From assembly GCF_032854445.1 (NCBI RefSeq), contig NC_088300.1:5764001-5828000 (forward strand): a stretch of DNA of 64,000 bases. The letters are read 5' to 3'. The notes under the pieces were generated by a model that saw only the letters and a program-made list of their open reading frames with translations, searched no databases and had not been told where the DNA came from. A program made the position numbers and the translations under genes. How positions within the stretch are numbered: the first letter of the stretch is position 1; each line of letters starts with the position of its first letter. This stretch comes from Liolophura sinensis. Taxonomy: Eukaryota > Mollusca > Polyplacophora > Chitonida > Chitonidae. This document shows, one piece after another, positions 31,881-45,199 of this stretch.

Positions 31881-33865
31881 ATTTGTTCATTTGTAGAAAA
31901 ATATGAATTTGTTAAATGTTTCAAAACAGCATTTGAAAACTGCATCATGTGACCCATGGAAAAGCCTATTTAATTAAAAGCTCATTTATATTAATCAAAG
32001 GTCTTTGGGAATTTTGACTTCGGATATTTTTTTACCGCTTGACAGACAAACGGTGATTTGGATGTTCACTTACTATATAGAAATTTCAAAGTTACATATA
32101 AACCTTTTTGTGTTGTATTTAGAAATTGACTTTTGATCAAATACATAAATTGTTCCTGTATGATTGTTTGACTTGATATAAATGGTTTTAGAATCCACAT
32201 AAAAACATTGTCACCAATAAACAAAGAATTTGTCACTTCTCAAGCAGTTTGCTATGTATTTGCACATATGTGTATGAATAATATATATTTCATTTATTTA
32301 GATTCAAAGTTAATTCAGGCATTCTGTACATTTTGAAAGCACAACAGTCCCCCAACATCCAGCTCTGGCTTGTATCAGAACATACACAATGTGTAAGAGC
32401 TTAGTGTGCTGTAAATAGTCTAATAATTCATCTACAAATTACCTAGTTCTCCTAATTCTGAGAGTTCTATTCATCTGAGAAAGATGTATATGTATTTTCA
32501 AGGTAGGATGACTTACACGCAAAATGCAAGTTTTAGTGCCATATGTAATATTATTTGACCTTTGTCTGCCTCTGAAAGCTTCCGTTTTGGTTGAATATTT
32601 AGGTCAAATACATTGTCTATGATATGGATACTTGTAACTTTGATACAAAATTAAATTCTAAATTGCTTATTGTAAATTTTATTCCACAATGGTTGAAGTT
32701 CTTTCTGATACATTAATATATACGTAAATTGTGTTGCTTTGGGAGTTTCTGTTTTTACAATCGTGATTTTATCCATTAATCATCTTTACAAACTTGATAA
32801 AAATAATATATCTTACATAATTTGTAAATACATTGTAAAGACTTCATATCTATGTGGTATTCACTGACCTGTGTTACTTTTCCAAATACACTGACAGGTT
32901 TTCATGTAAAACCATTTTATAAATGATAAAAAATCTTTCTAAAGTGAGACATGCAGTCAGCTCTATGTATGTCCTGTTCACCTCTATCATCAGAAATTTA
33001 CCTCTCACTATTCTGCAGCTTTGCAGCAATATTTGTATTTGTGTCTTTCATTCATGTGAATCTGTGTTTCATACATATTTGTATGCCTTTCATAGAGCTA
33101 TCCTAATTCCTCTAAAATTTGGGAAAGATTTTAGAAGTGTTGAAAGTGGAATATTACATTTCTTTACCAGCCTTTTGGAAAAGTAAATACATGAGTATTA
33201 GATGTTCTAACCATGTGAAAAAAAAGAAAGGTACTCCTACTAGAATTACATACATATTGGCTAAAATGAGTCGACCAGGTGTCCCAAATATTAGAAGAAA
33301 TGGGGTACTTTCAAAACTGCAATGCAATACAAATTTGCTGGTCTCTATTTGATGTTCATTCTTGTTTATTATTTTAACTTTCAAAATCACATATATGCAT
33401 GTATGTATTATGTATACTTCTCTATTTTGGGTTAAACACAATAAATTTAATTTCGAAGCTTCAATTTGGTATAGTTATGTTAGTATTTTCATTGTTTCTG
33501 GTGTGTGTTACGAGTTGGCTTTCCTTTTAAATGTCATGTCCAAGTATTATGAAGTCCATTGAATGATCCCTGTCATATCACTAGAATCTCTACTTGGAGT
33601 TATCAATAACTTGAACTGTGAAAATTCTTAATCCATTAGAATCTTTTGCGACAAAGGTTTATGTACTTTGGCATTTTTAATGATGAAGATTTTTAATCCA
33701 TTGCTCATTTACCATAAGGATGGAAACTTTGGAATGACCTTATCATTTGAGTCTCCTTTTAAATTTAGAAGCAGGGGCATTTGTCAGTAGTTGTCTGTCA
33801 CTCATGGCTCACAGTTGGAAACAAATGACATAGGTCAGTAATTAAATTCTTTGTTTCATAATTTA
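31881..33865. other. AT-rich intergenic or 3' UTR sequence
   Basis: No exon or repeat was recognised. An AATAAA at 32216-32221 could end the hydrolase transcript about 1.2 kb after its stop, but nothing else supports this. Confidence 0.4.
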
Positions 33866-34115
33866 TTTATTTATTTCATTGGTGTTTTATGCCATACATA
33901 AGAATATTTCACATATACGACGGCGGCCAGCATTATGGTGGGTCGAAACCGGGCAGAGCCCGGGAAAAACCCATGACCATCCGCAGGTTGCTGGCAGACC
34001 TTCCCACGTACGGCCGAAGAGAAAGCCAGCATGAGCTAGACTTGAACTCATAGCGACCGCATTGGTGAGAGACTCCTGGGTCATTACGCTGCGCTAGCAG
34101 GCGAACCAACTTGTT
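33866..34115 (-). mobile_element. tRNA-derived SINE, minus orientation, near full length
   Basis: Begins with the reverse complement of the tail (TTATTTATTTCATTGGTGTT), continues through GGTTGCTGGCAGACCTTCCC and the B box complement (GACTTGAACTCATAGCGACC), and ends within the A-box region near CGCTAGCAGGCGAACC. The extreme 5' end is altered. No clear target duplication. Confidence 0.88.
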
Positions 34116-36015
34116 CCACAATAGTTTGTTTTACCAACAGTGAAGAAACCTATATCTTTGAATTCGTGATTTGAGCCGAGCGCAATCTACCATAGCTCAG
34201 ATATAGCTCAGGTCTACTATAATAATAGTTCTGTCTTCTAATTCTTGATGAAGTTTCATGAAATGAAGACATTCCATCCACTATCTTTATTCCAAGTTTT
34301 CAGAGACATCACAGATCAAAAGTTTAAGCTTTATAGATTAATGTGGTCTTCGTTCATGTTTGCCATATTTTAAATTGGTGTAAATTATCACTGACAACCC
34401 TTTACCAAAGACTGAAACCTGATAAATTCTGTACCTAGAATCCTTTATCATGCCTTAAAGGTTTGAAGTCAGTCCGGGGTTGTCGCCTAACAAACATTTC
34501 AAGAGAGACGTTTGTTCTAGGTGCATTTAAGTTCAATGATGGGAAGGTCTGAAAATGCTCCTGATAATGAAAATAATATAAATATGTGAGTCCACTGTTA
34601 ACTGCCGTCTATATAGACAGAATGGTTAGCACTGGGCCTGTATTCGTGACAATGTAAAATTTGGTTGTTCTTAATATAGAGGACTGCAACACAGAGGATA
34701 AAACCAGAATAGCGACGACAGTGTGAAGTTCACAAATGTTCACATTTAATCAGTGAAATAAGGCCTCTTGTAAGTCAGGTTTTTATTCAGGCTTGGTGTA
34801 AATGTATAAACAGTAGCAATTTATATGCCGGTCAGTCTACCTTATATGCCAAATATGCACTCGTTGTTGTACATCTGGCATTAAAACGGCGGCGGTTTGA
34901 ATCTAGCGTAACGGTAGCTAATCTTTCGTCACTGAAGATATTTGTCCTTACACACCAGTTTTGATGGCGCTTGTCCATTGAACAATAGACTCAAGTCCCC
35001 TCATACACCTTATGAATGCTTTCCGCCGACGAAGTGAAGGGCCTGTGTGTTTGGAACCATCAGGAATGCACTGGTTCGTTCTTGGTGTTCGGCCGAGTTT
35101 CCTCAAGTATATGCTACACACTGCTATTTTGGAGGGTCCGCCAAGTTTTCTCCTGCCCGATTAAATACACGTATACTTCTGACTATTCTGCCCATGGTGA
35201 ACGTAATTAGATCTTATACTGAATATCGGGGGCTATTTCGGCTCCAAACATGCATATTATATGGGTTAAACAAGCATGCGTGTTGTCGTTGGTCATTGCT
35301 ACAAACATATGAATACTGGCTATATGGCAGAGTTAAGATTTTTTCTTCATTTTGTTTTCGGGTTATACACCGTAAACCAAATTAGACCTAACAGTCTGAA
35401 TAAAATTGCCCAGTTTTGATTGACACGAAGTCAGAATTTTTAACTAACACGAAGTCCACATGTAACGGTTCGAGTTTACTACATGGGGCCTACCTGCGTT
35501 AACACCTTTCCAGAAAGATCAGTAATGGAATCTGTCGCAATTTCCCTCTTGGAAATTGTTTGAACAAAACTATATAGGCCCTATTTATGTTACTCGATGG
35601 ACATCCTGTCTGAAAAGCCAAAGCATATAGGCCTACAGGTATAGGTGTAACGTTAATGCATACCACGTTAAGTCCATATCTTCATTCTGATTCTTTTTTC
35701 AACATTCACACTGGTGGCGATTAAAAGTGTGATACAGTCATACATGATGTAGCACAAATAATAGCCAAGTCTGAGTTTTTCTCAAATAAAAGCAATGAAC
35801 TCTGACCGAAGCCTGTCTGCCATATGAGATATATCTGTTGTAACTGTTAACCCTTTTGCGTGATTGCAAGATGTTCATTCAAGCATATTCTGAAGGCATT
35901 ATTCTGTGTAAACCTATAAAATTATACTGAATTAGCCCTGAAACGGGCCAATACAACCACTGGAGTTTTCTTTCCAATATGGGACCGTCTGCGCAGTCAA
36001 TCAATTGTACGTTGC

Positions 36016-36215
36016 TTAAATTTATTCATTTACTTTATTAAAGTTTTACGCCAAACCGGAAAACTCCAGAATAATTAGTAGAAATATAGCTTACGAAGTT
36101 TTGTGAAAGTGACCCTGCATTATTGTGCATGGGCGGAAACCGCGGACAAACTCGTTTGGAAACCCAAAACCATCCGTAGGTTGCTGGCAGACCTTCCCCA
36201 CGTTAGGTCTCTTGA
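36016..36215 (-). mobile_element. Diverged SINE remnant (minus)
   Basis: TTATTAAAGTTTTACGCC resembles the inverted tail, and CCATCCGTAGGTTGCTGGCA with GACCTTCCCCACGT the inverted body of the SINE family. Confidence 0.55.
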
Positions 36216-36299
36216 AGACCATATGTTTCTTTTCCACCAGTATAGGAAAATAGGGATTTAAATTTGCCAATAAATTGAACAAATGGGTTTTTTTTGTTT

Positions 36300-36425
36300 G
36301 TCTTTTTCCACTTTTCGTTTCGGTTTCCTCGGACTGCCCACGAAACTGCATGCATGACCGCCATTGTATAAGTGCAAATCATTGAGTGTACGTGGCGTTA
36401 AACAATGCAATAAATACATAAATAT
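36300..36425 (+). mobile_element. Diverged SINE 3' remnant (plus)
   Basis: CGGTTTCCTCGGACTGCC, CCGCCATTGTATAAGTGCAA and the tail GGCGTTAAACAATGCAATAA match the SINE 3' half loosely. It lies in the opposite orientation to the remnant just upstream. Confidence 0.5.
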
Positions 36426-37892
36426 AAGCTTATACATTTGATGTTTATATAATAAATAATTCAGGGATACATGCAGTGTAAGTGGAATAGGATGCAACAA
36501 AAGGATTCGACAACGAAACGGTGATTAATATGTCGAAGTGACATATATAGGGCCTACACTGGCCTATATATGTTTATATGTGCAACTACTGGATACTTTA
36601 ATCTTGATGAACTTCCATCATGTCCCATGTTCTAATCCAATATTCTGGATGCACGCATACATGCCTTGGTTTGCTGTGGATTTATACGCAAAGGCGATAA
36701 CCAGATATGTATACCTGTTAATATTGGCTCTGCTCGTTTCTGAAGCTCTGCTCGGTTTCCTCCGTAAACAGTCGTCAAAGTGATCACAAATGTTACACAC
36801 ACACACGGTGCAGTTCCGGTTGGCATATAACCGCCGCTTTTGTCTTACATGTCTAACTGATGACATCTGAATACGTCTCGTATGTATTTTTGTGCCAAAT
36901 GTGGTCATGGTACAGGACTTGCAGTAAAGCCTATACGGTCTACAATATATCCGTCGATAGCGGCGCTACATGAGGCCGATTCCACGAAGCCATTTCTGTC
37001 AAATCTGAAACTTTATTGCAATGCTTATTTTTTGACACGGAACAGCGTGGAAGTTGAAATTTTGACACACTTGTCTGAATATAACATGTATGAGGTGGTC
37101 AAACTTTTACCCCGTATTCACTCCAGCCTCCACCTCCCACCACAATCACTCACCTCTAATATCCTATTTTAAGTTGAGACTAAAATCAGAAAAGGCTTGA
37201 CTGAATTGGCTCTTGGTTATGATAGGTCTTTATAGATATAGTAGCTACATGCAGCGTTGGACTATACACGAAGAAGGGCGGCCCGTATAAATATCGATAT
37301 AATCTGTGTAGGCCTACAATACAGGCCTACGCTAACTGTTATAATGGTACACAGCTCCTTTTTACAGATTTCATTGAGTGTATCGTGGTTATAAAAGTAG
37401 CATATTACAATAAATATATTAAATTTGCAGGTGCAATTTAGAGGCTAATAGGTCGAATCTACACGTAGCTTACCTGCACAGCGTTCCACAATCTTAATTT
37501 TTTTTCCGTTTGAGTCATAATGAAAAAATTGGTTTGCACCAAGTAATACAACACAGTTTGGATTTGTTTAGCCGTAGGCCTATGAATTTACACAGGCTTA
37601 CGCGGTGAAGGGGTGGGAAGAGAGACCAATAATATTTGGCCTAGGCTCTATATGCGTCCATAAAATGTGCGTTCCTCAGGGATCACACTCATAATCATAG
37701 GCCTACGCCTAGGTGGCCAACAGGTAGTTTTATGTAACTGCCTATATATATATATATACTCAAGTCGGTGCGGTATTTTTGGAATCTTTAAAAAAAACGG
37801 GATTATAACACATTCACCTTGCTTTTTGATAATGACAAGTTCACAGTCGGACAATATGGAGCAATTTTTCGCGTTTACAAAGCCTGACATTT

Positions 37893-37959
37893 TGACGTCT
37901 GCTCGAGGTCTAGGAATTTCCCATAATGCTTCAGCGAAATGACTTGTCGTGTGACGTCA
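37893..37959. promoter_or_regulatory. CRE-like sites in the WDR26 promoter region
   Basis: A perfect palindromic CRE core TGACGTCA lies at 37952-37959, about 200 bp before the chosen ATG, with a near match TGACGTCT at 37893-37900. CREB/ATF factors bind such sites in animals. Their role here is inference from position; no TATA box was evident nearby. Confidence 0.45.
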
Positions 37960-38162
37960 GCTAGCAAAACAAATTGGTGTATCGGGACAAGGCAGCTAAA
38001 GCAGGCTGGAGTGTTTTGCATTAAAATTTCGCTGTGGATTTGTATGATTTTGGAAATACAAATCACAGCAAACCTGAAGCAAGCCTGGCCTCGTCGTCCG
38101 AATCGGAAGACGGTGGAGTTTCTCCGCCACCGCGTAAAAAGCAACGACTATCAGCTGGTACC

Positions 38163-38365
38163 ATGCAGACTAATGGCTGCCCACAGCACAATGGAGAAGC
38201 CAGGCAGAGTCCCACGACTTCCCAGCAAAACGGGGCCTGTTCTGCAGCAGCTAATGGGACGATGAACGGAGAAACAGAAAAATCCACATCAACTAGACCA
38301 ATGTCAAGAGTTGACCAAGACATAGTCCGGTTGATCGGCCAGCATTTGAGGGGACTGGGCTTGAA
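38163..38365 (+). CDS. WDR26: WDR26 exon 1: start and first half of LisH
   Basis: ATG at 38163 (context GGTACCATGC) gives [15 protein letters not shown], like the vertebrate MQANG start. It ends GLGL plus AA at the donor GTAAG. The same frame is open upstream back to a stop at 38022-38024 and encodes a protein-like stretch ESEDGGVSPPPRKKQRLSAG without any ATG. A non-AUG start (GTG at 38034) or an unseen upstream exon is possible. Confidence 0.9.
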
Positions 38366-41300
38366 GTAAGACGTCAGGATCTGTTGTGAATGTGTTTCTA
38401 TGCTGCCAGCTTGTCGCCCATTTCTGTTTATACGGCCATAAATAGATGCAACGTCACACTGTCACACACATCTCTCTAGGTTATCAGCTGATTTCACTTG
38501 ACAGTTCTCTTATCTTCTCTTTTGCAACTCCATTTAACTTGCAGAGAAAATATATGCATGGAAATTTTAATACAGAAACTTAGTCATACAAATAATTCAG
38601 CAATCATCATCACAGCGAGTAACACTTTGGTAGAACATGTAGGATATATAGTTTTGTTATAATCTGTTGGATTGCTACCTGTTGTTAGAGAATTGTCAGG
38701 TTAACATTAGCGCTACAAAATCAGTGAAGTGAATGCATAACACTGCCATGTCTGCTTCATTTCTTCTGTTGTACCTGCATCTACTTTTAGTTTTGTAGAC
38801 TCTCATCTTGCAATGCATTTATTTATGCACCGTTATCCATTTAAAGCTACTTTACAGTGTTGTAATGCAGGGACCTATTTAAACTGTATATGGTGCTGAA
38901 TGCATACATGTCATGAATCGTCCTTGCTGGCTAACCATTTTATATCGCTCTAGTTTAGACCACTAACCCTTTGTGTGTGGATGTGTCTGATGTAATTGTT
39001 GGATTTGTTTATTTATTTGATTGGTGTTTAAGCTATACTCAAGAATATTTCACTTACAGCTGCAGCCAGCAATTTGAATTCACAGTGATCGCATTAATGA
39101 AATTCTTTTGGATTATTGTACTGCGCTAGCTTGCAAACCACCAAGCCACGGAGGCACCCTGGTGTAAATGGGAGTAATGACTACATTTGGGTTGGCTCAT
39201 TGTTAAGGCCAGCTTCACTGATAAACAAATTGAACCCATGCCATAATAAAGAATACTTTGAATCATGCAAATATTCATAATTTCAGACACATAATTTTTT
39301 GTTTGTTGTTATGTATACAGTGCCATGTTGTGTTACAATGTTTCTAAATGGAATTCAACACATTTCACACCTTTAAGTCATATTGGATGACAGGCCTAAA
39401 TTTTTGTTAGGGTTATCACTCTGAAGAGAACAAAATATTAAACATTTTAATCGTCACACACCTAAGCAATCAAAAGAATACAGATTATGCAAGAAAATCA
39501 GTGATTATGTCCATGATAACAAATGACGGAGATTGACGAGGAAATTCTCTCAATGTAAGTGTTAGTGATTGGCACAACTTTAAACACCAGCATTGCCCGA
39601 CCACATAAATTCCTGTAGTCAGACTCCAACACAGACTTTCCATTGCAAATAGCACATTGACTGATACTGATTTCTACACTTGAATTGTGAACAGATTACT
39701 GTAAAACATAAATCAAACAATTACAAAATGTTGAACACTGGCCGTTTATAAACTTGGTCTCAAACAGATCCAGATTTTTCTGAAAATAAAAGGAAAAAAA
39801 CAAAAAGAATGGCATGTAATAGGGATGAAAATAGTGCAGTCTATGACACATTTCTGTACACCTGGCTAGTTGAATGAATGAATGATTATGGCACCTGGCT
39901 AGTTGAAGTACGTTTCCCCATGCCAGTCTACCTGCAGGTCTTTACTGTGGTTATCTAAGCAAAATATTGGTGTTTGGTGTAAAGTGCATCAGTTGATGTA
40001 GGAACTGATAATATACACTTGGCTGGTTCTGTCCTCTTACAAGTCTTACCAAGGCACCTGCCTACAGAGCTGCAGTTAACAGTGCTGCAGTTCACAGAGT
40101 CATTGGAACAAGTTGCTAACATGACTCTGACTCAGTGTTTTGGATATGAAAACCTGATTTTTTAAATTGTTACTACCTTTCCAAATGTTCAGTAGTGGTA
40201 TGTATGATGTTAGAGTTTAAAATTTGCTTTGCATGATGTAAAACTTTTGTTTGCAGCCGCACAGCAGAGCAGCTGATAGCTGAGTCAGGATGTATGCTAG
40301 AACACACTGCCGCCGCCAAATTCCGGGTCCACATCTTGGATGGAGACTGGGAAAAGGTAGGACACAAAAAATCACATAAATCTATAGTATCACTTACACC
40401 GGGAGAGTGATTAACAGTTGTAGACACAAAAGGTGTTTTAAAATATTCATACTCTTCTCAACTCAACCCAACTCTCTCTTCAAAGGTATTAACAGGAGAA
40501 AAAAACAAAACCAAAAAAAAACATATTGATTGGAATAACTTGCATACTTATGGCCCAGTTCACTTTTGTAATAATGAAGTATAATATGTCTGATGATATA
40601 CATATACATTGTAAATCGGGGGCCTCCGTGGCTCAGTTGGTTAGTGCGCTAGTGCAGCGCCATGACCCAGGAGTCTCTCACCAATGCGGTTGCTGTGAGT
40701 TCAAGTCCAGCTCATGTCCACCCACCATAAAGCTGGTCACAGTCGTATAAGTGAAATATTCTTGAATACGGCATAAAACACCAATCAAATAAATAAATAA
40801 ATACATTGTAAATCGCTGCATTATCACTGAAATAAGTTAAGGAGTGATCTGTGAGCTATGATTAGCACAGGTAATATTGCTCTGTTATGAGTGTAAAAAA
40901 TATGTGAGTACATGTACTTTCATGTGCAGTCTGCGTTATGTGGCTAGGTTAAACGAAATGTGTAAACTCTGCTCTGATCTCTTGGCGTTTGAAAACCAAA
41001 TGCATGTGTTGGTTGTACACAGAACATTGCCTTTGCAGCAGGCACATGGCAATTGTGCATCAAGATCACAAATACCCACATGTCTGTTTTCCTCTAGGAA
41101 CAGTACATGTATATACATTTACAAGGTCTCTGAAGATAAGTACATGTACACAGAGATGTGGAAAAGTATGGGCACTTGTACACACATTATGTATATGTTT
41201 ATTATATAAATGATGATATAACGAGATGTGTTTTTCTTTGTTACATGTATATGTGCACAGCTATATACCCTCTGTTGTTGAAATTCAGGCCTCATGCTGG

Positions 41301-44246
41301 TTTCCTCTCCTGCTGTAAGTGGGAAGTCTGCCAGCAACCTGCAGATGGTCGTGGGTTTACCCCAGGCTCTGCCCAGTTTCCTCCCACCATAATGCTGGCT
41401 GTCATTGTATATATGAAACATTTTTGAGTACAGCGTAAAACACCAATCAAATGAATAAATGAAATGAAATTTAGGCATATACCTGTTAAATATTTTGTAC
41501 AGGTGCTCCTAGGGCAAATGTACATGTGCAATTTTATTGTGAATGCGATAAAGGTTGTATGCTTTTAGTTGGCTGCAGCAGTTACATGTGTGTACCTGTG
41601 CAGATATGTACCCTGCATCTGTGCTGTATGGGAGCAGTGCACAAGTACATGGCCTTGACACTGCACAGTCAGGCATTTGGGATGCTCTGAAATGTTGGAA
41701 CACATAAGCAATGTACATGTTCACGCATTGTAATGTGTGTTGTTATTGATGTACTTCTCTTTCCTTTGGATTTGTTGAACTACATATTCATGTACATGTA
41801 GCTTTAGTCCCTGTTCGTGTGTATGAGTCATGGGTTAAATCAAAAGATTTCCATGTACATTGTAAGCTTGCATATAACAGACATACATATATGCTTAGGC
41901 CAAAATTAAAGTATTATATGTTTGATTTTATGCGACCGACCCTTTAAAAAAGCCCCACCAAAAGTTGTTTTTTTGTGGTTTTACATGTGTCAAATTTTTT
42001 ATGTTATTTCTGTTTATTAGCTGGGTTTTTTTGCCGATTGTTTTAATTGTCATTCTTTGTCCAGGTGACGGATGCTCTTTCGAGATATGTTACTCATTTT
42101 ATGAGATAATCATTCTAATATGTTCAAGGAAATTTTGTGAACATTGCAGCTGTCAAAGTCTTATGACAGCAAAAGGTAGATTCTTCCGTGAACCAATTCT
42201 TTTTGCCACGCCATACCTTAAAAACCCACCCAGTCTGTAGGAATTGAATATCTGAGAATTGTGTGGCTCTGACACAAAAATGTTTACAAACATTGACGAC
42301 ACGTGGACTCGGGCCTATACAGTGTGCTTCCAAGGGCAAGTTCCTCAAGTTGAGGTTCTATGTGTAACCTACATTCGTAGATCGTCTAGTGTATTTATTG
42401 TAAATTAAATTAATTCAGTCATCGACTGATATAACAGCAGTGACAGATTGAGACCTTACACCATAATATCAGCTGTAGCAATTTCAAAACGGAATATTTT
42501 TGTTTTAAATGCACATTATCAAAAAATCCCCAACAGATCCCCTTTTATGTGTGCACCCACGATTCTATTACTTTAATTTCACTTGTGTCAGAGGCCCCCA
42601 CATGAGCCCCTTCTGTGGGTATGGAAAAATACCATTCGAGAGATCCCTAAATTTGAGAAAAGGTTAGTCTCAGCTATGGGGATACCTTTTCTGCTCATTA
42701 AAACTCTGTGTTGCAGAGCATGTAGCTGAGAATATGTTGGTATAATTTCCTAAACAGTCATTGACATCATCACAGCCAGATGCCAAGAAAACTTTGGTGG
42801 ATAGAAAATGTATCTGTTTACTGATACATTGTTGTGAAGTGGATGTAGTAAATGGATGCAAGGAAGTTCACATAGGAAGACAATGATGATATTTTTCAGC
42901 CTTCGATCTTCATGTAACACAACATGATTTTGGCTCTCCTCTTCCTCTTAAATAAACTTTTAGACAGTGTAAATTGGGACCAAGCTGGTAATCTTGGCTG
43001 AGGCTCACTTGGGTGCTTACAGGCTTCAGACTTTAAGACAAGCATGAACATTGAATGATGTATTGGGTCTAATTGAGGAGGGAATAAATGTCTAATCCTT
43101 CACAAAGCTCAGTTAAAATTAGGAAATTTAGAAAAATGGATACAGATTTCTCAGAATAGATTTTATTATACTAGCTCGGAAAATTGTTGGACTGAAAAGA
43201 ATCTAGTCATGAGGTTTGGCTTCACTCCATTAAAAGTATCAGCTGGACAGGATTTTGGTTATATTTTCACATGCTCGCCCCATCTTTACAGGACTCTCTT
43301 TTGTTATAAAGGGCTTGTAACATCAAACCAACAATATTTTAATTTTGGCCTTATATGTACACCTTGTTGATCATTACAAGAAAATGCAAAGACATACTAT
43401 CAAGGTGAAGTGGAACCTTCTGTTTGTGTTTTTAGTGGAGTAATTTTGTGTGAAATAGAACCCTGACAAATTAGCTACATGAAAATCAGCATGTGCCGCC
43501 ATTTAAGTAGAGTTTCTATATCATGTGGCTGATCACATGGACAGTGTTTATGATGCAGGTTACTTACACTTATCAGATTGTTAAATTCAAAACTTTGCTA
43601 TTGAAATGTTTTTGTGAGGTCATATAGTTCTAGTGTTTTTAAAGCTGTTTGAGAAGGGTAACTGTGTAAGAGGAATTAATGGGCTGGAAACTGTTCTTTT
43701 GTGAGTGACCCACTTCTCTGGCAGTGCAAGCCAGGTGTTGTAGCTTAACACTTGCTCCCAAAGATAGGTCAGTCACTCTCTTGTCATTTCTCTTTACACC
43801 CTTTCTTCATTTTCTCTGCCTGTACATGTATTACTATGTGTACATGTTTCGGTGATTTTGTGAACAAAATATTACTTATAGAAATTTCTGTTGATGTCTA
43901 CAGTATGTTCAGCAACTTAAACAAAGCCCTGGTTCATACTGAGTGCATGTACATACTAAGTATTGCTTAATAAGACTGCAGAAGTGTTGATAGATACACA
44001 TGTACATGTATTTGCATGCACTCATGTATATAGGTAATATGGGTCATGGTATGTTTTGCATGTTTCGCAAGTTGAACCAAAGAGATTGTTACATCAAGGT
44101 CTACAGAAGATAATATGACAATCATGTATTGACGTGGATTTGAAATGTATAATGTAGCATACCTCACAATAATTTTTGGACCCCTCTTGGGAAGAGTGTT
44201 TGTAATGTATTCAGTAGTATTTTGTTTCATGATAACATACTATGTG

Positions 44247-44294
<48 letters not shown>

Positions 44295-45132
44295 CATGCA
44301 CATGCACATATGCATGTGTGCAATCTCTGAAAGGACATGTGTTCATGCCAGTTTCATTACAACTGATTACAGACTTAATGCTATCAATAAATGCCAGTAC
44401 AGTTTGTTGATATGATGCACTGCAGTATATTCTACCTGCATAATGCTGATAAATATCACACTGCCCCTATCACACTGCTTGGTTTACCTTTCCATCTTCA
44501 AGGTACATTGTAGGTTATAACCTCAGTTTCCACAGCATGGGCTGCTTTTGAAGCTGAGCTCTTTTGGTCTTGATCTTGATCTTGTGTTTAGTGCAGTAGG
44601 GGATCTGCCTTATTTTGTCTTTGTGAAACAGCCAATCAAGTGATTTGGTTGTGTGTCAGATAAAGATAAAGTGGCCTAGGCCCTGTTAGTACATTCAATG
44701 TTTATTCATCCTCTTTTTTGAGACATACAGCTGTAATATAACTGGGTGTACAGTTACTGCAATACAACAGGAGAGGTTGCATTCAACCAGTTGGCTGTTA
44801 TAACAAACTTCAGTTATACATGTATTTTGATCATCCTGTCCTTTGTAACATGATCTTTTATATAGCCAATCTAGTGCATTCCGTCACTGGTTTTATTTTG
44901 TGTTGCATTGTGTTTTGATAAGACTTGATAATACCTTATTATAAATGACAGCACACACACACTTACATATATGTATATCTATAAAGGAAAGATTATGTAT
45001 ATATTTTTGAAGAAATAGAGAAAGATCCCCTGGTGAGGAATTACATAGGAAAAAACATAATAAAATGCCTTCTCAACTTTCTACATTCTGTTATATTTCA
45101 ACTGCAGTTTCAAACTTCATGTTATTTTCAAG

Positions 45133-45199
<67 letters not shown>

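Larger units (their letters stand above)
34116..37890. other. Intergenic region upstream of WDR26
   Basis: No exons identified. It contains degraded SINE pieces near 36016-36215 and 36300-36425 and a short (TA)n at 37742-37757. Frames near 35016-35385 and 36538-36908 show no domain or splice support. Confidence 0.45.
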
